Positions 1 through 8,867 of a DNA stretch of 64,000 bases are shown here, in pieces. This DNA is from M3007 sp964539805 (GTDB lineage Bacteria > Bacteroidota > Bacteroidia > Chitinophagales > Saprospiraceae). The stretch lies in contig CAZIKN010000014.1 in the NCBI GenBank assembly GCA_964539805.1, positions 1 through 64,000 on the forward strand, read 5' to 3'. The notes under the pieces were generated by a model, which was given only the letters and a program-made list of their open reading frames with translations, was not told the origin of the DNA and did not search any database. Made by a program: the position numbers and the translations under genes. The number at the start of each line of letters is the position of its first letter. Within the stretch, counting starts at the first letter, position 1.

Positions 1-1118
1 GCATAGTTCATCACACAAAAATAATACGGCACAAAAAAGGCTTTGATCTTCATTTTGCGCTGCTCCAAGAGCCAGCCGGCGAGGGCTGCGCCATAAAAGC
101 CCAATTGCAGCGCTAAAATAACCTGGTATAGGGTGTGGCCACAGTAGGCTAAGTAGAGGTTGCTTAGGAGCAGAATGGGCAGGAAAAGCGGCGCCAAAGT
201 CCATCGCAATACCCGATGGCTCACATATTGGAACGTGATGATGCCGTAGCGGAAAATGTTGAGCAGGGGCAACAGGCGCCATACGGCCTGCAATCCTCCG
301 GCTGAAATGCGGATTTTGCGCTTCAGTTCTTCCTGTACACTCGCCGATGAGCTTTCCACGGCATAGGCATCGGGGGCGTATTGCACGCGCCAGCCTTTTT
401 GGGCGATGCGCATGGTGAGGTAAAAATCCTCCACAATCGTATCCAAAGGCACATGCTCATACGCTTCCCGGCGGAAGGCAAACAATTCGCCGGCAGCCCC
501 AACCACGGTCCAGAGCTCGGCATCCCACTTTTTGAGTGCACTTTCATAGCGCCAGTAAATGCCTTCGCCCGCACTATTGGCAGCATCTTTTTCGCCCAGC
601 ACGATGCGTTTTTCTCCGGCTACTGCCCCAATGGCGGGGTCATGAAAATGGTGGACTAAGTTTTTGACAGCCTCTTTATTGACCAATGTATTGGCATCGG
701 TACTGATAACAATGGGGGTTTGGATTACATCCATGGCTCGTTGGAAGGCTGCTATTTTGCCCCTGCGTTCCGGCTGGTGCAGCAGTTGCCATTGTACGTC
801 ATGGGGATAGGGATATTGTTGAACCAATTCAGGGCTGGCATCATTAGAGCCGTCGGTAACAAAACAAAAGTGCAGCAGATGGCGCGGATAGTCCAGCGCC
901 AGCGAATTGGCAATTTTTTTCCTCATCCATCCTTCCTCGTTGTATGCACAAACCACAAATGTCACCTCAGGCCATTCCTGGTTGTGGGCCATTTTTTTTT
1001 GTCGGTTAAATGACCTTTTGATTTTTACCAAAAAGTACAATACCAAGCCATACCCTACGTAGGCGTAGCATACGATCAGAAACCCAAGCCAGAATAAAAA
1101 CTCAATAAAATCCGTCAT
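1..1118 (-). CDS. Membrane GT2 glycosyltransferase, C-terminal part off the left edge
   Basis: The reading frame opens at ATG 1118 and runs without a stop to base 1, about 372 residues. It starts with a membrane segment (FLFWLGFLIVCYAYVGYG), then a GT-A fold: VTFVVCAYNEE near residue 52, the acceptor TDGSND, the metal-binding STDAN, and the processive-type motifs VEDFYLTMR and KRKIRISAGG. Further hydrophobic segments follow, as in membrane-anchored family 2 synthases that polymerise or transfer sugars at the inner membrane. It is transcribed away from the polysaccharide genes at 1543-5338, which probably share its purpose. A weak TACTTTCG box lies just upstream of the start. Sugar specificity cannot be read. 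The family call is firm; the missing end is outside the window. Confidence 0.85.
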   Translation of the reverse strand, partial: MTDFIEFLFWLGFLIVCYAYVGYGLVLYFLVKIKRSFNRQKKMAHNQEWPEVTFVVCAYNEEGWMRKKIANSLALDYPRHLLHFCFVTDGSNDASPELVQQYPYPHDVQWQLLHQPERRGKIAAFQRAMDVIQTPIVISTDANTLVNKEAVKNLVHHFHDPAIGAVAGEKRIVLGEKDAANSAGEGIYWRYESALKKWDAELWTVVGAAGELFAFRREAYEHVPLDTIVEDFYLTMRIAQKGWRVQYAPDAYAVESSSASVQEELKRKIRISAGGLQAVWRLLPLLNIFRYGIITFQYVSHRVLRWTLAPLFLPILLLSNLYLAYCGHTLYQVILALQLGFYGAALAGWLLEQRKMKIKAFFVPYYFCVMNY

Positions 1119-1542
1119 ATCAATATGGATTTTTGGCGCGAAAGTACAATCATTTCGCCCCCGAAGGGCAGGAAGTTTTTTGAGATCGGGTCAGAAAGGC
1201 TAAAATTGGGCCATGCCTGCTGCAAATAAAAACATATTGAGCAAAATACCAGTACTTGGGTAATTTAAGGCTATGTTAAAAAATCAAAGATTTATTAACA
1301 TATTGATCCTTTAAAAGAGATGCCGATCAAAAGAGTTGATAATCTGTACATTAGAAAAATGATAAATTAAATATTCATTGTTTTTAATATTTGAAAAGGG
1401 TAACCAAATTTTGAATTGAAGGAGTTTTTTTCGTAATTTTGCACTAAACGAACAAACACGGGACCAATAGATTTTGGTCATTTGGCTTAATCTTTGGAAT
1501 ATCTCGTTAGGGCATGTCCCTAATTAATCTGGTATTTCATTC
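1119..1542. other. Divergent AT-rich intergenic region
   Basis: There is no convincing gene here. The stretch separates the leftward glycosyltransferase from the rightward pseudo-receiver gene. It is A+T-rich and holds one good promoter (1410-1441) and a small palindrome TTAGGGCATGTCCCTAA at 1507-1523, whose core GCATGT is shared with repeats at 32405 and 37502. The palindrome falls in the predicted 5' untranslated leader of the downstream operon. Confidence 0.6.
1410..1441 (+). promoter_or_regulatory. Bacteroidota-type promoter of the polysaccharide operon
   Basis: TTTG at 1410-1413, a 20-base spacer, and TAATTTTG at 1434-1441 match the -33/-7 consensus (TTTG and TAnnTTTG). Transcription would start near 1448, leaving a leader of about 95 bases before ATG 1543. 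Confidence 0.6.
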
Positions 1543-1953
1543 ATGAAAATGGGCATTAAAAGAAAGCGGGCGAAAAAAGCCGCCAAACGTGCGCTTCTTT
1601 TGGAGAGCCATGATGGCCAGCGGCAATTTATCGGTACTTTTTTAAAACCACATTTCGAAATCGGAGGAGCAAGTACTGCTATTGAAGCTTTAGGTATGCT
1701 TGGAAGCGGTTTTGTTCCTGATGTAATCATTTTTGGCACGAAAATTACCGATATGGATTGTGGTGTTTTTTTGAATGCACTCAAAGTGAGTGGTTTTTTT
1801 GGAACAATACCCATTGTAGCCATAGGGAGCAAGGATACCCAAACAGAGGAGCACCAATTGCACTCCAATGGTGTTACCGCTTATTTTGGTACTCCTTTTG
1901 ATCCTTTGGCGCTTCAATCACATTTAATCCACATCACCAATAGACTTCCCTGA
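1543..1953 (+). CDS. Degenerate response-regulator receiver (pseudo-receiver) protein
   Basis: 136 residues. After a basic start (KRKRAKKAAKRALLL) the chain follows a receiver fold: ALLLESHDGQRQFIGTFL as beta1/alpha1, PDVIIFGTKITDMDCG where receivers have their phospho-acceptor aspartate, IPIVAIGS for beta4, and AYFGTPFDPLAL for the beta5 lysine region. The acceptor position is occupied by Gly and the lysine is lost, so canonical phosphorylation is unlikely. It lies 78 bases before a priming sugar transferase that carries another receiver-like domain, which suggests a role in controlling polysaccharide initiation, perhaps by protein contacts. The fold is inferred from pattern; no function can be asserted. 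Confidence 0.6.
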   Translation: MKMGIKRKRAKKAAKRALLLESHDGQRQFIGTFLKPHFEIGGASTAIEALGMLGSGFVPDVIIFGTKITDMDCGVFLNALKVSGFFGTIPIVAIGSKDTQTEEHQLHSNGVTAYFGTPFDPLALQSHLIHITNRLP

Positions 1954-2031
1954 ACACAGTGTACGAAAACAAAGCTTTTACCCTTAAGGCCTTGAGCAGT
2001 CAGGGCCTGAAACCCAAACTGATTTCCGCCT

Positions 2032-3138
2032 ATGCGAAAAAATGTTTACTCCACAGGTTCAGATGTAGCCTCGCGTGAGTTGCTCTTTATCGGCTTCTCA
2101 GGCGATTTTGATGCCCACATCTTGAACTTCCCTTATGACGACGAGGCCTATGCCTTTGATGTTGTAAACCAACCTTTCCAGGCCCTGCAATGGTTAGAAA
2201 ACCGTGTGCGCAGCCTGGAGTCGTTTCAATTGCCGTTTGCGGTTTTGATTAACCTGCAATGGCTTTATGAAGACCGTTTTGCGCTGGTGCACCAACTGGC
2301 ACAACACCCCGATCTGTGCCATGTACCAGTCATTGCGCTGGCCAATGCCGGTGATTCCGTGCATCGCCTTACCTTAATTGACAATGGTGTGGATGATTGC
2401 TATACCATCCCGGTAGAGTGGGTGCTCTTAGAAAAAAGACTTGAGTTTCTCAACCAGTACAAGCCTAAGTTGCGCGAGACAACAAGTAAACTACGCGCAG
2501 AGGCCTACGGCGTTCCAGTTCCTGTGGGCAAGCGCATGTTTGATGTATTGGCAGCCTCGTTTGGTATTGTGCTTACTTCACCGATCTGGCTGGCAGTAGT
2601 CATTGCCATACGGTTGGAATCAAAAGGCCCTATCGTGTATCGCTCAAAACGGGTGGGTGCCGGGTATCGGGTATTTGATTTTTTGAAATTCAGGTCCATG
2701 CGAGTAGGCGCTGACACCCAGTTGAACCAGATACAGCACCTCAACCAATATGATGGTGATGAGGAGCTTGCTCCGGTTTTTGTAAAAATAGCCAATGATC
2801 CCCGTGTAACGCGCGTAGGGCGTTTTATCCGAAAATATAGCATTGATGAACTGCCACAACTCATCAATGTGCTAAAAGGCGATATGTCCATAGTGGGTAA
2901 TCGGCCTTTGCCCCTGTACGAAGCGGCTACCCTGACCCGCAGCGAGTGGAGCAAACGCTTTATGGCCCCCGCAGGCATTACCGGCCTTTGGCAGGTGACC
3001 AAACGCGGACAGTCCAACATGAGTGCGGAAGAGCGCATAGCCCTGGACGTACAATACGCTGAAAATTATTGCTCCATGAGTGATCTGCGCATCATCATCA
3101 AAACGTTTACGGCTTTTGTGCAAAAGGAGAATGTGTGA
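2032..3138 (+). CDS. Polyprenyl-phosphate sugar-1-phosphate transferase with N-terminal pseudo-receiver
   Basis: 368 residues. Residues 1-150 resemble a receiver domain (LPFAVLINLQWLYEDRFALV, VPVIALANAGD, NGVDDCYTIPVEW) without the acceptor aspartate or conserved lysine. From about residue 163 a bacterial sugar transferase domain (PF02397) begins: GKRMFDVLAASFGIVL membrane-entry helix, ESKGPIVYRSKRVG, FDFLKFRSMRVGAD, RVTRVGRFIRKYSIDELPQL, and GNRPLPLYEA, ending in PGITGLWQVTKRG. Such enzymes start repeat-unit assembly by moving a sugar phosphate to undecaprenyl phosphate on the inner membrane. The usual extra N-terminal membrane helices of WbaP/WcaJ enzymes are replaced here by the receiver-like domain. 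The stop overlaps the next start by ATGA, so the two are co-translated. Confidence 0.85.
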   Translation: MRKNVYSTGSDVASRELLFIGFSGDFDAHILNFPYDDEAYAFDVVNQPFQALQWLENRVRSLESFQLPFAVLINLQWLYEDRFALVHQLAQHPDLCHVPVIALANAGDSVHRLTLIDNGVDDCYTIPVEWVLLEKRLEFLNQYKPKLRETTSKLRAEAYGVPVPVGKRMFDVLAASFGIVLTSPIWLAVVIAIRLESKGPIVYRSKRVGAGYRVFDFLKFRSMRVGADTQLNQIQHLNQYDGDEELAPVFVKIANDPRVTRVGRFIRKYSIDELPQLINVLKGDMSIVGNRPLPLYEAATLTRSEWSKRFMAPAGITGLWQVTKRGQSNMSAEERIALDVQYAENYCSMSDLRIIIKTFTAFVQKENV

Positions 3139-4013
3139 TGCTGAGTATCATCACCGTTAATTATAACCAGACTGATTACACCTGCGCCCTTTTGAAAAGT
3201 ATCCAAAAGGCCAATTTGTATGATGTGGAAGTATGGGTGGTGGATAACGCCAGTTTTGAGGATCCCGAAGCGGCACTCAAAGCGGTGTATCCTGATTTGT
3301 GCTACATCAGGAGCGAGAGGAATCTCGGTTTCGCCGGGGGTAACAACCTTGCGATTCGGCAGGCCAAGGGAGACTACTTGTTTTTCATAAACAATGATGC
3401 CGAAATTACGCCCGGCAGTGTTGAGCAACTCATGGCGCTCTTGCACAGCCACCCGAAAACAGGCGCTGTGAGCCCCTTGATCTGCTATTACCCGGAAGCG
3501 CAGGCCACCCGTGACCTGATCCAATATGCGGGCATGACACAAGTGCACCCCATCACGGCCCGCAACAAAACCATTGGCAGCCATGAGCCGGACAAAGGGC
3601 AATATGCGGCTCCCATGCCAACGGCCTATGCCCATGGAGCTGCCATGCTTTTGCCCCGCAAGGTGATAGACGAGGTAGGCCTGATGAACGAGGATTTTTT
3701 TCTGTATTATGAAGAGCTGGATTGGTGTGAACGGATCAGAAAGGCAGGCTATGAGATATGGGTAGAGCCTCGAGCGCGCATTTACCATAAAGAAAGCGCT
3801 ACGGTGCAAAAACTCGGCGCATTAAAGACCTATTACCTCAATAGAAACAGGGTGTGGTTTATGCGCAGGCATCACCAAGGCTTAACCCTGGGGCTATTTT
3901 TCTTGTTTTTGTTTGGTTTTACCCTTCCAAAGAACGTTTTTTTATACCTGATCAAAGGAGAGCACAAAAACTTGGCCGCGTTTTTGAAGGGAGTTTTCTG
4001 GAATTTTCGTTGA
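3135..4013 (+). CDS. GT2 glycosyltransferase (rhamnosyltransferase-like)
   Basis: 292 residues, starting in a 4-base ATGA overlap with the sugar transferase. It opens directly with the nucleotide-binding strand MLSIITVNYNQTDYT, then VWVVDNASFED, LGFAGGNNLAI, FINNDAEITPGSV (metal-binding region) and FLYYEELDWCERIRKAGY. These motifs are typical of WcaE/rhamnosyltransferase-type GT2 enzymes that extend lipid-linked repeat units in the cytoplasm. The last 50 residues are hydrophobic (LTLGLFFLFLFGFTL), consistent with membrane association. Donor and acceptor are unknown. It resembles the GT half of the fusion at 42495-44480. Confidence 0.85.
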   Translation: MMLSIITVNYNQTDYTCALLKSIQKANLYDVEVWVVDNASFEDPEAALKAVYPDLCYIRSERNLGFAGGNNLAIRQAKGDYLFFINNDAEITPGSVEQLMALLHSHPKTGAVSPLICYYPEAQATRDLIQYAGMTQVHPITARNKTIGSHEPDKGQYAAPMPTAYAHGAAMLLPRKVIDEVGLMNEDFFLYYEELDWCERIRKAGYEIWVEPRARIYHKESATVQKLGALKTYYLNRNRVWFMRRHHQGLTLGLFFLFLFGFTLPKNVFLYLIKGEHKNLAAFLKGVFWNFR

Positions 4014-4072
4014 TTTGGAAATCATGGACGGGTTGCCTTTGGCAATTTGTCTGAATCAATACATACTCTGAG

Positions 4073-5338
4073 ATGAGCATTTTGTACTTCACGTATGCTG
4101 CGTTGGCGGCCCTTCTTGCTGCGCAGCTGCTGTATCCGTTTGTGATGAATGTCTTGTCACAATGGTTGGGCAAAGAACGGCTGACGCCCGGCAATGGCAT
4201 ACCATCCCCATCCAATGCGCTCCTGCACCCGGCTGGTGGCAGGGCATTGGACTATGGCTGTATCATTACGGCTTATAAAAATGTTGAGATTGCGCGACCT
4301 TTGGTGGACTCGCTGCTAAAACAACGCTATCAAAACCATATCATTTATTTGGTTGCCGATGAGTGCGACAGCTTTGACTTTGGCATTGCGGATGAGCGTT
4401 TTGTGCCGCTTAGGCCCCGTGACGCCCTGCGCTTGAAGGCCAAGAGCATCATATACGCCATCAAAAACTTCCGTCGGGATCATGATTATATCGTTGTGTT
4501 TGATGCTGATAATCTTGCGCATCCCAAGTTTTTGGAGGAAATAAACCGCTATGCCAATGCCGGCCATCTTTGCATTCAGGGGCAGCGAACGGCCAAAAAC
4601 CTTGATTCCACCTTTGCCGCCTTGGACAGCATGGGGGAGCACTACAAAAACTATATCGAACGGCAAGTACCTTACCTGCTGGGCGGCTCGGCAGTGATCA
4701 GCGGCTCGGGTATGGCCACAGAAACGGCATTGTACAAGGCCTATTTGGCCAGCCCGGAAATAGAACTGGGCAAGGAGATGTGGAAAAAAATGATGCAGGA
4801 GGACAAAATTCTTCAAAATTTTGTGCTGCGGGAAGGCAAAAAAATAGCATACGCCCGCAATGCCATTGTGTATGATGAAAAAGTAGAAAGTGCCAAGGCC
4901 GTGGAAACACAGCGCAGTCGCTGGCTCTTTTCCTATTTTCAGAACCTGCCCAATTCAGCGGGCTTTCTGTTGCATGGCCTGTTTACCTTTAACTGGAATC
5001 GCTTGTATTTTGGCTTGGTTACCATTGCCTTGCCTATGTTCATCCAAGTAGGGCTGGCGGGCATATTGGCCATTATAGGTCTGTTTGTCAATCCTTTGTG
5101 GACGGCCATTCTGGTAGGTGCTATTTGTGTGTTTGGTTTGAATGTACTGTGGACGCTCCGATTGGATGAGGCACCCAAGCCTGTTTGGGATGCTGTTGCG
5201 CAGGTGCCAAAATTTGTGCTGCGCCAGTTTGTGGGTTTGCTCAAAATGGGTAACCCAAATAAAAATTTCAAACACACGGAACACAAAAAAATGGTCTCTG
5301 TGGAAGACATGCTCAAGAGTGCCAATGAAAAAAAGTAA
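4073..5338 (+). CDS. Membrane GT2 glycosyltransferase
   Basis: 421 residues. One N-terminal membrane helix (LYFTYAALAALLAAQLLYPF) is followed by a GT-A domain: YGCIITAYKN at about residue 60, IIYLVADEC, IVVFDADNLAHPKFL (D-x-D type site), and QRSRWLFSYFQN, the QxxRW signature of processive GT2 enzymes. At least two C-terminal helices follow (YFGLVTIALPMFIQVGLAGI and TAILVGAICVFGLNVLW). It is the last gene of the polysaccharide group, 59 bases after the preceding gene and in the same direction. It probably builds or exports a glycan at the inner membrane; the substrate is unknown. Confidence 0.85.
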   Translation: MSILYFTYAALAALLAAQLLYPFVMNVLSQWLGKERLTPGNGIPSPSNALLHPAGGRALDYGCIITAYKNVEIARPLVDSLLKQRYQNHIIYLVADECDSFDFGIADERFVPLRPRDALRLKAKSIIYAIKNFRRDHDYIVVFDADNLAHPKFLEEINRYANAGHLCIQGQRTAKNLDSTFAALDSMGEHYKNYIERQVPYLLGGSAVISGSGMATETALYKAYLASPEIELGKEMWKKMMQEDKILQNFVLREGKKIAYARNAIVYDEKVESAKAVETQRSRWLFSYFQNLPNSAGFLLHGLFTFNWNRLYFGLVTIALPMFIQVGLAGILAIIGLFVNPLWTAILVGAICVFGLNVLWTLRLDEAPKPVWDAVAQVPKFVLRQFVGLLKMGNPNKNFKHTEHKKMVSVEDMLKSANEKK

Positions 5339-5362
5339 TCGCTCGGACATTGGAAACTGTTT

Positions 5363-5370
5363 TACATTTG
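5363..5370 (+). promoter_or_regulatory. -7 box TACATTTG before the DinB-like gene
   Basis: TACATTTG matches TAnnTTTG and ends only 7 bases before ATG 5378, so the transcript would be leaderless or nearly so. No good -33 element is seen at the usual distance. Confidence 0.4.
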
Positions 5371-5377
5371 CCGCCCT

Positions 5378-5941
5378 ATGTCGCAACAAGCATATTTAGA
5401 ACAGTTGGAGGAGGAAATAAAGCAGCTGCTTGAGCATACACGGTCGGCATTTACAGCGGCCCCTATTGAGGCTCATCATTTGCAGCCTGTAGATGGTGGC
5501 TGGAGTGTATCGGCGTGCTTTGCGCATCTTAATGCCCAATTTGCTTATTTTTTGCCTCGTATTGAGTTGGCTTTGCACAAGGCAAAGGCAAGGCAATGGC
5601 CCCCGGGCGAGACCCGCAAATCCAATTGGATAGGTCGGTCGGCTTTGAACAGGGTAAGCAGCCCCAGGCCGCTTCGGAGTTACAAAAGTATGGATCCTTC
5701 CCGCCTTTCCGTTGGCCCCAACGAAGTGAAAACCTTTCTGATACATACGGAACTGCTGCTCCGCTTAGTTCGTCAGGCTACGGAAATTGACCTGAACAAG
5801 GCCCGTGTCAAACATTTCAGGTGGCCTCATTTTCAGTTTTTGTTGGGTGATTTGTTTGAAATTATGCTAAGGCATTCCCAGCGCCATGTTGCCCAAGCCG
5901 AAAATGTTTATAAGTCTATACGCATCCAAACCGGGCAGTGA
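5378..5941 (+). CDS. DinB-like metal-binding four-helix protein
   Basis: 187 residues. The pattern is that of the DinB/YfiT superfamily: an amphipathic first helix, then WSVSACFAHLNAQFAYFLPRIE with the first metal-ligand histidine, a long middle region, and LRHSQRHVAQAENV near the C-terminus with the two remaining histidines. Members bind a metal ion and several act as thiol-dependent transferases; here the substrate cannot be told. It ends in a 34-base tail-to-tail overlap with the exonuclease III gene on the other strand. Confidence 0.75.
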   Translation: MSQQAYLEQLEEEIKQLLEHTRSAFTAAPIEAHHLQPVDGGWSVSACFAHLNAQFAYFLPRIELALHKAKARQWPPGETRKSNWIGRSALNRVSSPRPLRSYKSMDPSRLSVGPNEVKTFLIHTELLLRLVRQATEIDLNKARVKHFRWPHFQFLLGDLFEIMLRHSQRHVAQAENVYKSIRIQTGQ

Positions 5942-6675
5942 TCCGAGTGCATGGCAGCGTTTATTTGGCGAGCATCCTTTATTTTTTCTGCCAAGTTGTT
6001 GCTAACAGATTGATAATCAATGCGCCAGCCTTTGTTTCTGCTGCGCGAACCAGCCCTTAGGCTCCACCAACTGTACTCTACCATATCTGGGTTTTTGTAA
6101 CGGAAGGCATCTGTGAAGCCGCTCTCAAACCATTGATCCATCCATGCCCGTTCTTCAGGCAAAAAGCCCGAGGTTTTTTTGTTGCCCTTGGGATCGTGGA
6201 TGTCCAATTCCTGATGGGCTATGTTGTAATCACCGGTGATGATAAGTTTGGGCCGCTCTTGTTTCAGTGCGGCTATCCATTCAAAGAAATCAGCCAAAAA
6301 TTCCATTTTCACATTTTGGCGAATATCACCGGTAGTGCCGGAGGGGAAGTAACAGCTGAGCACGGACCAATCACCAAAATCTGCCCTTATGATGCGGCCT
6401 TCACGATCATAGCTGTCTATGCCACAACCAAGCACTACACGATCTGGTTTTTGTTTTGAAAAAACACCCACACCGCTGTAGCCTTTTTTCTCCGCCGCGT
6501 GAAATGCCCCGTGGTAACCCATTGATTCCCAGTCAAATGGCGTGAGGTCGCTTAGTTGGGCCTTTAATTCCTGAACGCAGAGGATATCGGGGTTTTGCGT
6601 TGCTACCCAGTCCCACAGGCCCTTAGAGGTGGCAGCGCGTATGCCATTAAGGTTGTATGTAATGATGTCGGTCAT
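5908..6675 (-). CDS. xth: Exodeoxyribonuclease III (AP endonuclease)
   Basis: 255 residues from ATG 6675, chosen because MTDIITYNLNGIRAA is the normal family start; an ATG 27 bases upstream only adds a non-family leader. Exonuclease/endonuclease/phosphatase fold landmarks are all present: NLNGIR, ILCVQELKAQ (catalytic Glu), GYSGVGVFSK, ITGDYNIAHQELD, TDAFR, WRIDYQSVS and the terminal SDHCPVW (catalytic Asp-His). It repairs abasic sites and trims 3' blocked ends. It is convergent with the DinB-like gene (34-base overlap) and divergent from the DUF4350 gene, with facing promoters between. Confidence 0.93.
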   Translation of the reverse strand: MTDIITYNLNGIRAATSKGLWDWVATQNPDILCVQELKAQLSDLTPFDWESMGYHGAFHAAEKKGYSGVGVFSKQKPDRVVLGCGIDSYDREGRIIRADFGDWSVLSCYFPSGTTGDIRQNVKMEFLADFFEWIAALKQERPKLIITGDYNIAHQELDIHDPKGNKKTSGFLPEERAWMDQWFESGFTDAFRYKNPDMVEYSWWSLRAGSRSRNKGWRIDYQSVSNNLAEKIKDARQINAAMHSDHCPVWMRIDL

Positions 6676-6699
6676 GTCTGGAGTTTTTGTCAATGGCTG

Positions 6700-6726
6700 C
6701 AAAGTTAGATTCTCTTTCTATCTTTG
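6700..6726. promoter_or_regulatory. Back-to-back promoters for xth and the DUF4350 gene
   Basis: On the minus strand TAACTTTG (6707-6700) lies 24 bases before the xth start. On the plus strand TATCTTTG (6719-6726) lies 18 bases before ATG 6745. Both match TAnnTTTG and they sit only 11 bases apart, so polymerase binding at one should hinder the other. Neither has a clear -33 TTTG at the ideal spacing. Confidence 0.5.
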
Positions 6727-6744
6727 TTGGTGAAAAGCAGAAAA

Positions 6745-8070
6745 ATGCCCTCAACGCGCAAGGAAATATGGATCATTGTCATCGCCTGCCTTCTTCTGGG
6801 TGCCGCCTTTTATTTATGGCTGGGTAGTTCCCGGCCCAACAAGTTTAACTGGGCGGAATCATGGCCGTATAAGTCCTACGGTGAAAAGGATAAAGAGCCT
6901 TACGGTACCCAGATTGCCTTTCATCTTTTTTCGCAACTTTTTCAGGGCAAGCAGCTGCACAGTATAGAGAAAAAATTGTCCGATGAGCTCCCGCTTGATT
7001 CCTCGCAGGTACTGAATTATGTATTCGTGGGTGAAGGATTGTACATGGATTCCTTAGATACCAAGCGATTGTTGGATTTTGTGGCTATAGGCCATACGGC
7101 CTTTATTTCCAGCAAAACAGTGCCTTATGACCTTATGTTTTCCTTGTATTATGAGGAGTGTGAGGAAGTTTCCTGGAATGATTATGCCTATTTTACCAAG
7201 GAAAAAGTACAGGCAAGTATGGTGGTGGATAGTGGCCGTAAAGTGTTGGCCAATTTGCATTATGCATCACAAAACAAGCCACAGTCCTATAAATGGCATT
7301 TTATCCCTTCCAGGTATTTTTGTAATGAACTGCCCCAAAAGCCGATAGGCCTCCTGGATGATTCTTTGGTTAACTATGCCATGTTCCCTTTTGGGAAGGG
7401 CCGTTTTTTGTTGCACACACAGCCCCTGGCTTTTTCTAATTACAGTTTGCTGCGCACGGATACACGGCCCTATATAGAAGCCCTGTTGTCGTGGCTGCCG
7501 GAAGGGGACGTTTATTGGGATGCCTACAGCCGGGTGCCGGAATTGGTTGCCAGAAACCGCAACCGAAGCCACAACCCCCAAGGCCCGCCGCCAGAGGCCG
7601 AGCATCCTTTTAGTTATATCCTGAAACAACCCGCTTTGGCATGGGCATGGTATATTTTGCTGGTTTTGGCGATACTTTGGTTTGTTTTTCGCTCTAAGCG
7701 TAGGCAGCGCATCATTCCGGTGTTGCCCAAAAAAGAAAACACCTCTTATGAATTTATCCAAATCATATCCAATCTTCACTTCCGCGAAAAAAACTATGAT
7801 GGCATTTCCATACAGCGCATGAAACAGTTTTTGACGCATGTGCGCTACCGTTATAATCTGGTTGCCCACCTTGATGGGGTGACCAGATTGGTGCACATGG
7901 ATCCGAGTTACATCATGCGCCTGAGCAAGATATCCGGAGCAAGCGAGCGGACCATCCAAACCATTTTTGAGCGCTATCGGGTCATTGCCCAATACCAGGC
8001 TACGGAGGAAATGATGGTTGATCTCCATTTAGCCATTGAACGATATTTTACTGAAACTAAGAAGAAATGA
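6745..8070 (+). CDS. DUF4350-type membrane protein
   Basis: 441 residues from ATG 6745; an upstream in-frame TTG overlaps the predicted promoter and is less likely. One helix near the start (IWIIVIACLLLGAAFYLWLG) and one near residue 300 (ALAWAWYILLVLAILWFVF) bracket an extracytoplasmic region with the DUF4350-like pattern YGTQIAFHLFSQLF ... LNYVFVGEGLYM. The cytoplasmic tail of about 120 residues is helical. In Bacteroidota such proteins often sit beside MoxR/DUF58/DUF4129 genes; DUF58 and DUF4129 proteins are present elsewhere in this window but not adjacent. It overlaps the next gene by ATGA. Function unknown. Confidence 0.65.
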   Translation: MPSTRKEIWIIVIACLLLGAAFYLWLGSSRPNKFNWAESWPYKSYGEKDKEPYGTQIAFHLFSQLFQGKQLHSIEKKLSDELPLDSSQVLNYVFVGEGLYMDSLDTKRLLDFVAIGHTAFISSKTVPYDLMFSLYYEECEEVSWNDYAYFTKEKVQASMVVDSGRKVLANLHYASQNKPQSYKWHFIPSRYFCNELPQKPIGLLDDSLVNYAMFPFGKGRFLLHTQPLAFSNYSLLRTDTRPYIEALLSWLPEGDVYWDAYSRVPELVARNRNRSHNPQGPPPEAEHPFSYILKQPALAWAWYILLVLAILWFVFRSKRRQRIIPVLPKKENTSYEFIQIISNLHFREKNYDGISIQRMKQFLTHVRYRYNLVAHLDGVTRLVHMDPSYIMRLSKISGASERTIQTIFERYRVIAQYQATEEMMVDLHLAIERYFTETKKK

Positions 8071-8828
8071 CGCTCTTATTGTTATGTTTTTTTGCTTTTT
8101 TGGCTGGCTTTATTGACAGTATTGTGGGTGGCGGCGGCTTGGTTCAGGTGCCGGCGTTTTTTGTTTTGTACCCACATTTGAGTGTCCAGAATATTATTGG
8201 CACCAATCGCCTGGCTTCTGCTGTTGGCACCTCGGTGGCGGCATGGAACTATGCCAAATCGGTAAAAATGCCTTGGAACACCATTCTTTATGCCGGTTTT
8301 GGCGCGGCTGTTATGTCCTATCTTGGCGCCAAGGTGCAAAGCCTTTTGCCTACTTCTGTGTTAAAACCTATCATCCTCTTGCTCATTGTGGCCATTGCGG
8401 TGTACACGTATCGCAAAAAAGATTTTGGCCATGCGGAGCAGTTTAAGGTGTCGCTCAACAATCTTCCTTATTGGGCTTTGGGGATAGGGGCTGTGTTAGG
8501 ATTTTACAATGGTTTTGTGGGGCCTGGAACGGGCAGCCTGCTGGTTTTTGGTTTTGTCAGTGTCATCGGCTATAATTTTTTGCAGGCATCGGCTATTTCA
8601 AAAGTGGTCAATGTAGTGGCTGATGTGTTTTCGCTTTCTTATTTTCTTACCCATAAATACGTCTTGTTTCATTTGGCACTGCCCATGATGGCCTGCAATG
8701 TGGCAGGTTCATGGTTGGGCAGCCGTATGGCCGTGCTTCGGGGCAACGCATTTATCCGCAAGGTGTTTATCGTTGTGGTCAGCGGTATTATTCTGCGGTT
8801 TGCATGGGATGTGCTCAAGAGCTTTTAG
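8067..8828 (+). CDS. TSUP (TauE/SafE) family membrane permease
   Basis: 253 residues, almost wholly hydrophobic, with the two internal repeats of PF01925. The first has AGFIDSIVGGGGLVQVPAFF and NRLASAVGTSVAAWNYAKS; the second has LGFYNGFVGPGTGSLLVFGF and ASAISKVVNVVADVFSL. These Gly-rich loops are the family hallmark. Characterised relatives export sulfite, sulfoacetate or other organosulfur anions. The gene starts within the stop of the DUF4350 gene (ATGA) and should be co-transcribed. The transported substrate is not deducible. Confidence 0.9.
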   Translation: MTLLLLCFFAFLAGFIDSIVGGGGLVQVPAFFVLYPHLSVQNIIGTNRLASAVGTSVAAWNYAKSVKMPWNTILYAGFGAAVMSYLGAKVQSLLPTSVLKPIILLLIVAIAVYTYRKKDFGHAEQFKVSLNNLPYWALGIGAVLGFYNGFVGPGTGSLLVFGFVSVIGYNFLQASAISKVVNVVADVFSLSYFLTHKYVLFHLALPMMACNVAGSWLGSRMAVLRGNAFIRKVFIVVVSGIILRFAWDVLKSF

Positions 8829-8867
8829 CGCTTGTCTGGAATTCCATCAATAGGCCGCAAACAACAT

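Noticed and set aside
1957..2080. Short frame between the pseudo-receiver and sugar transferase genes
   Set aside because: About 39 codons, it overlaps the start of a well-supported gene, has no good start and no recognisable family.
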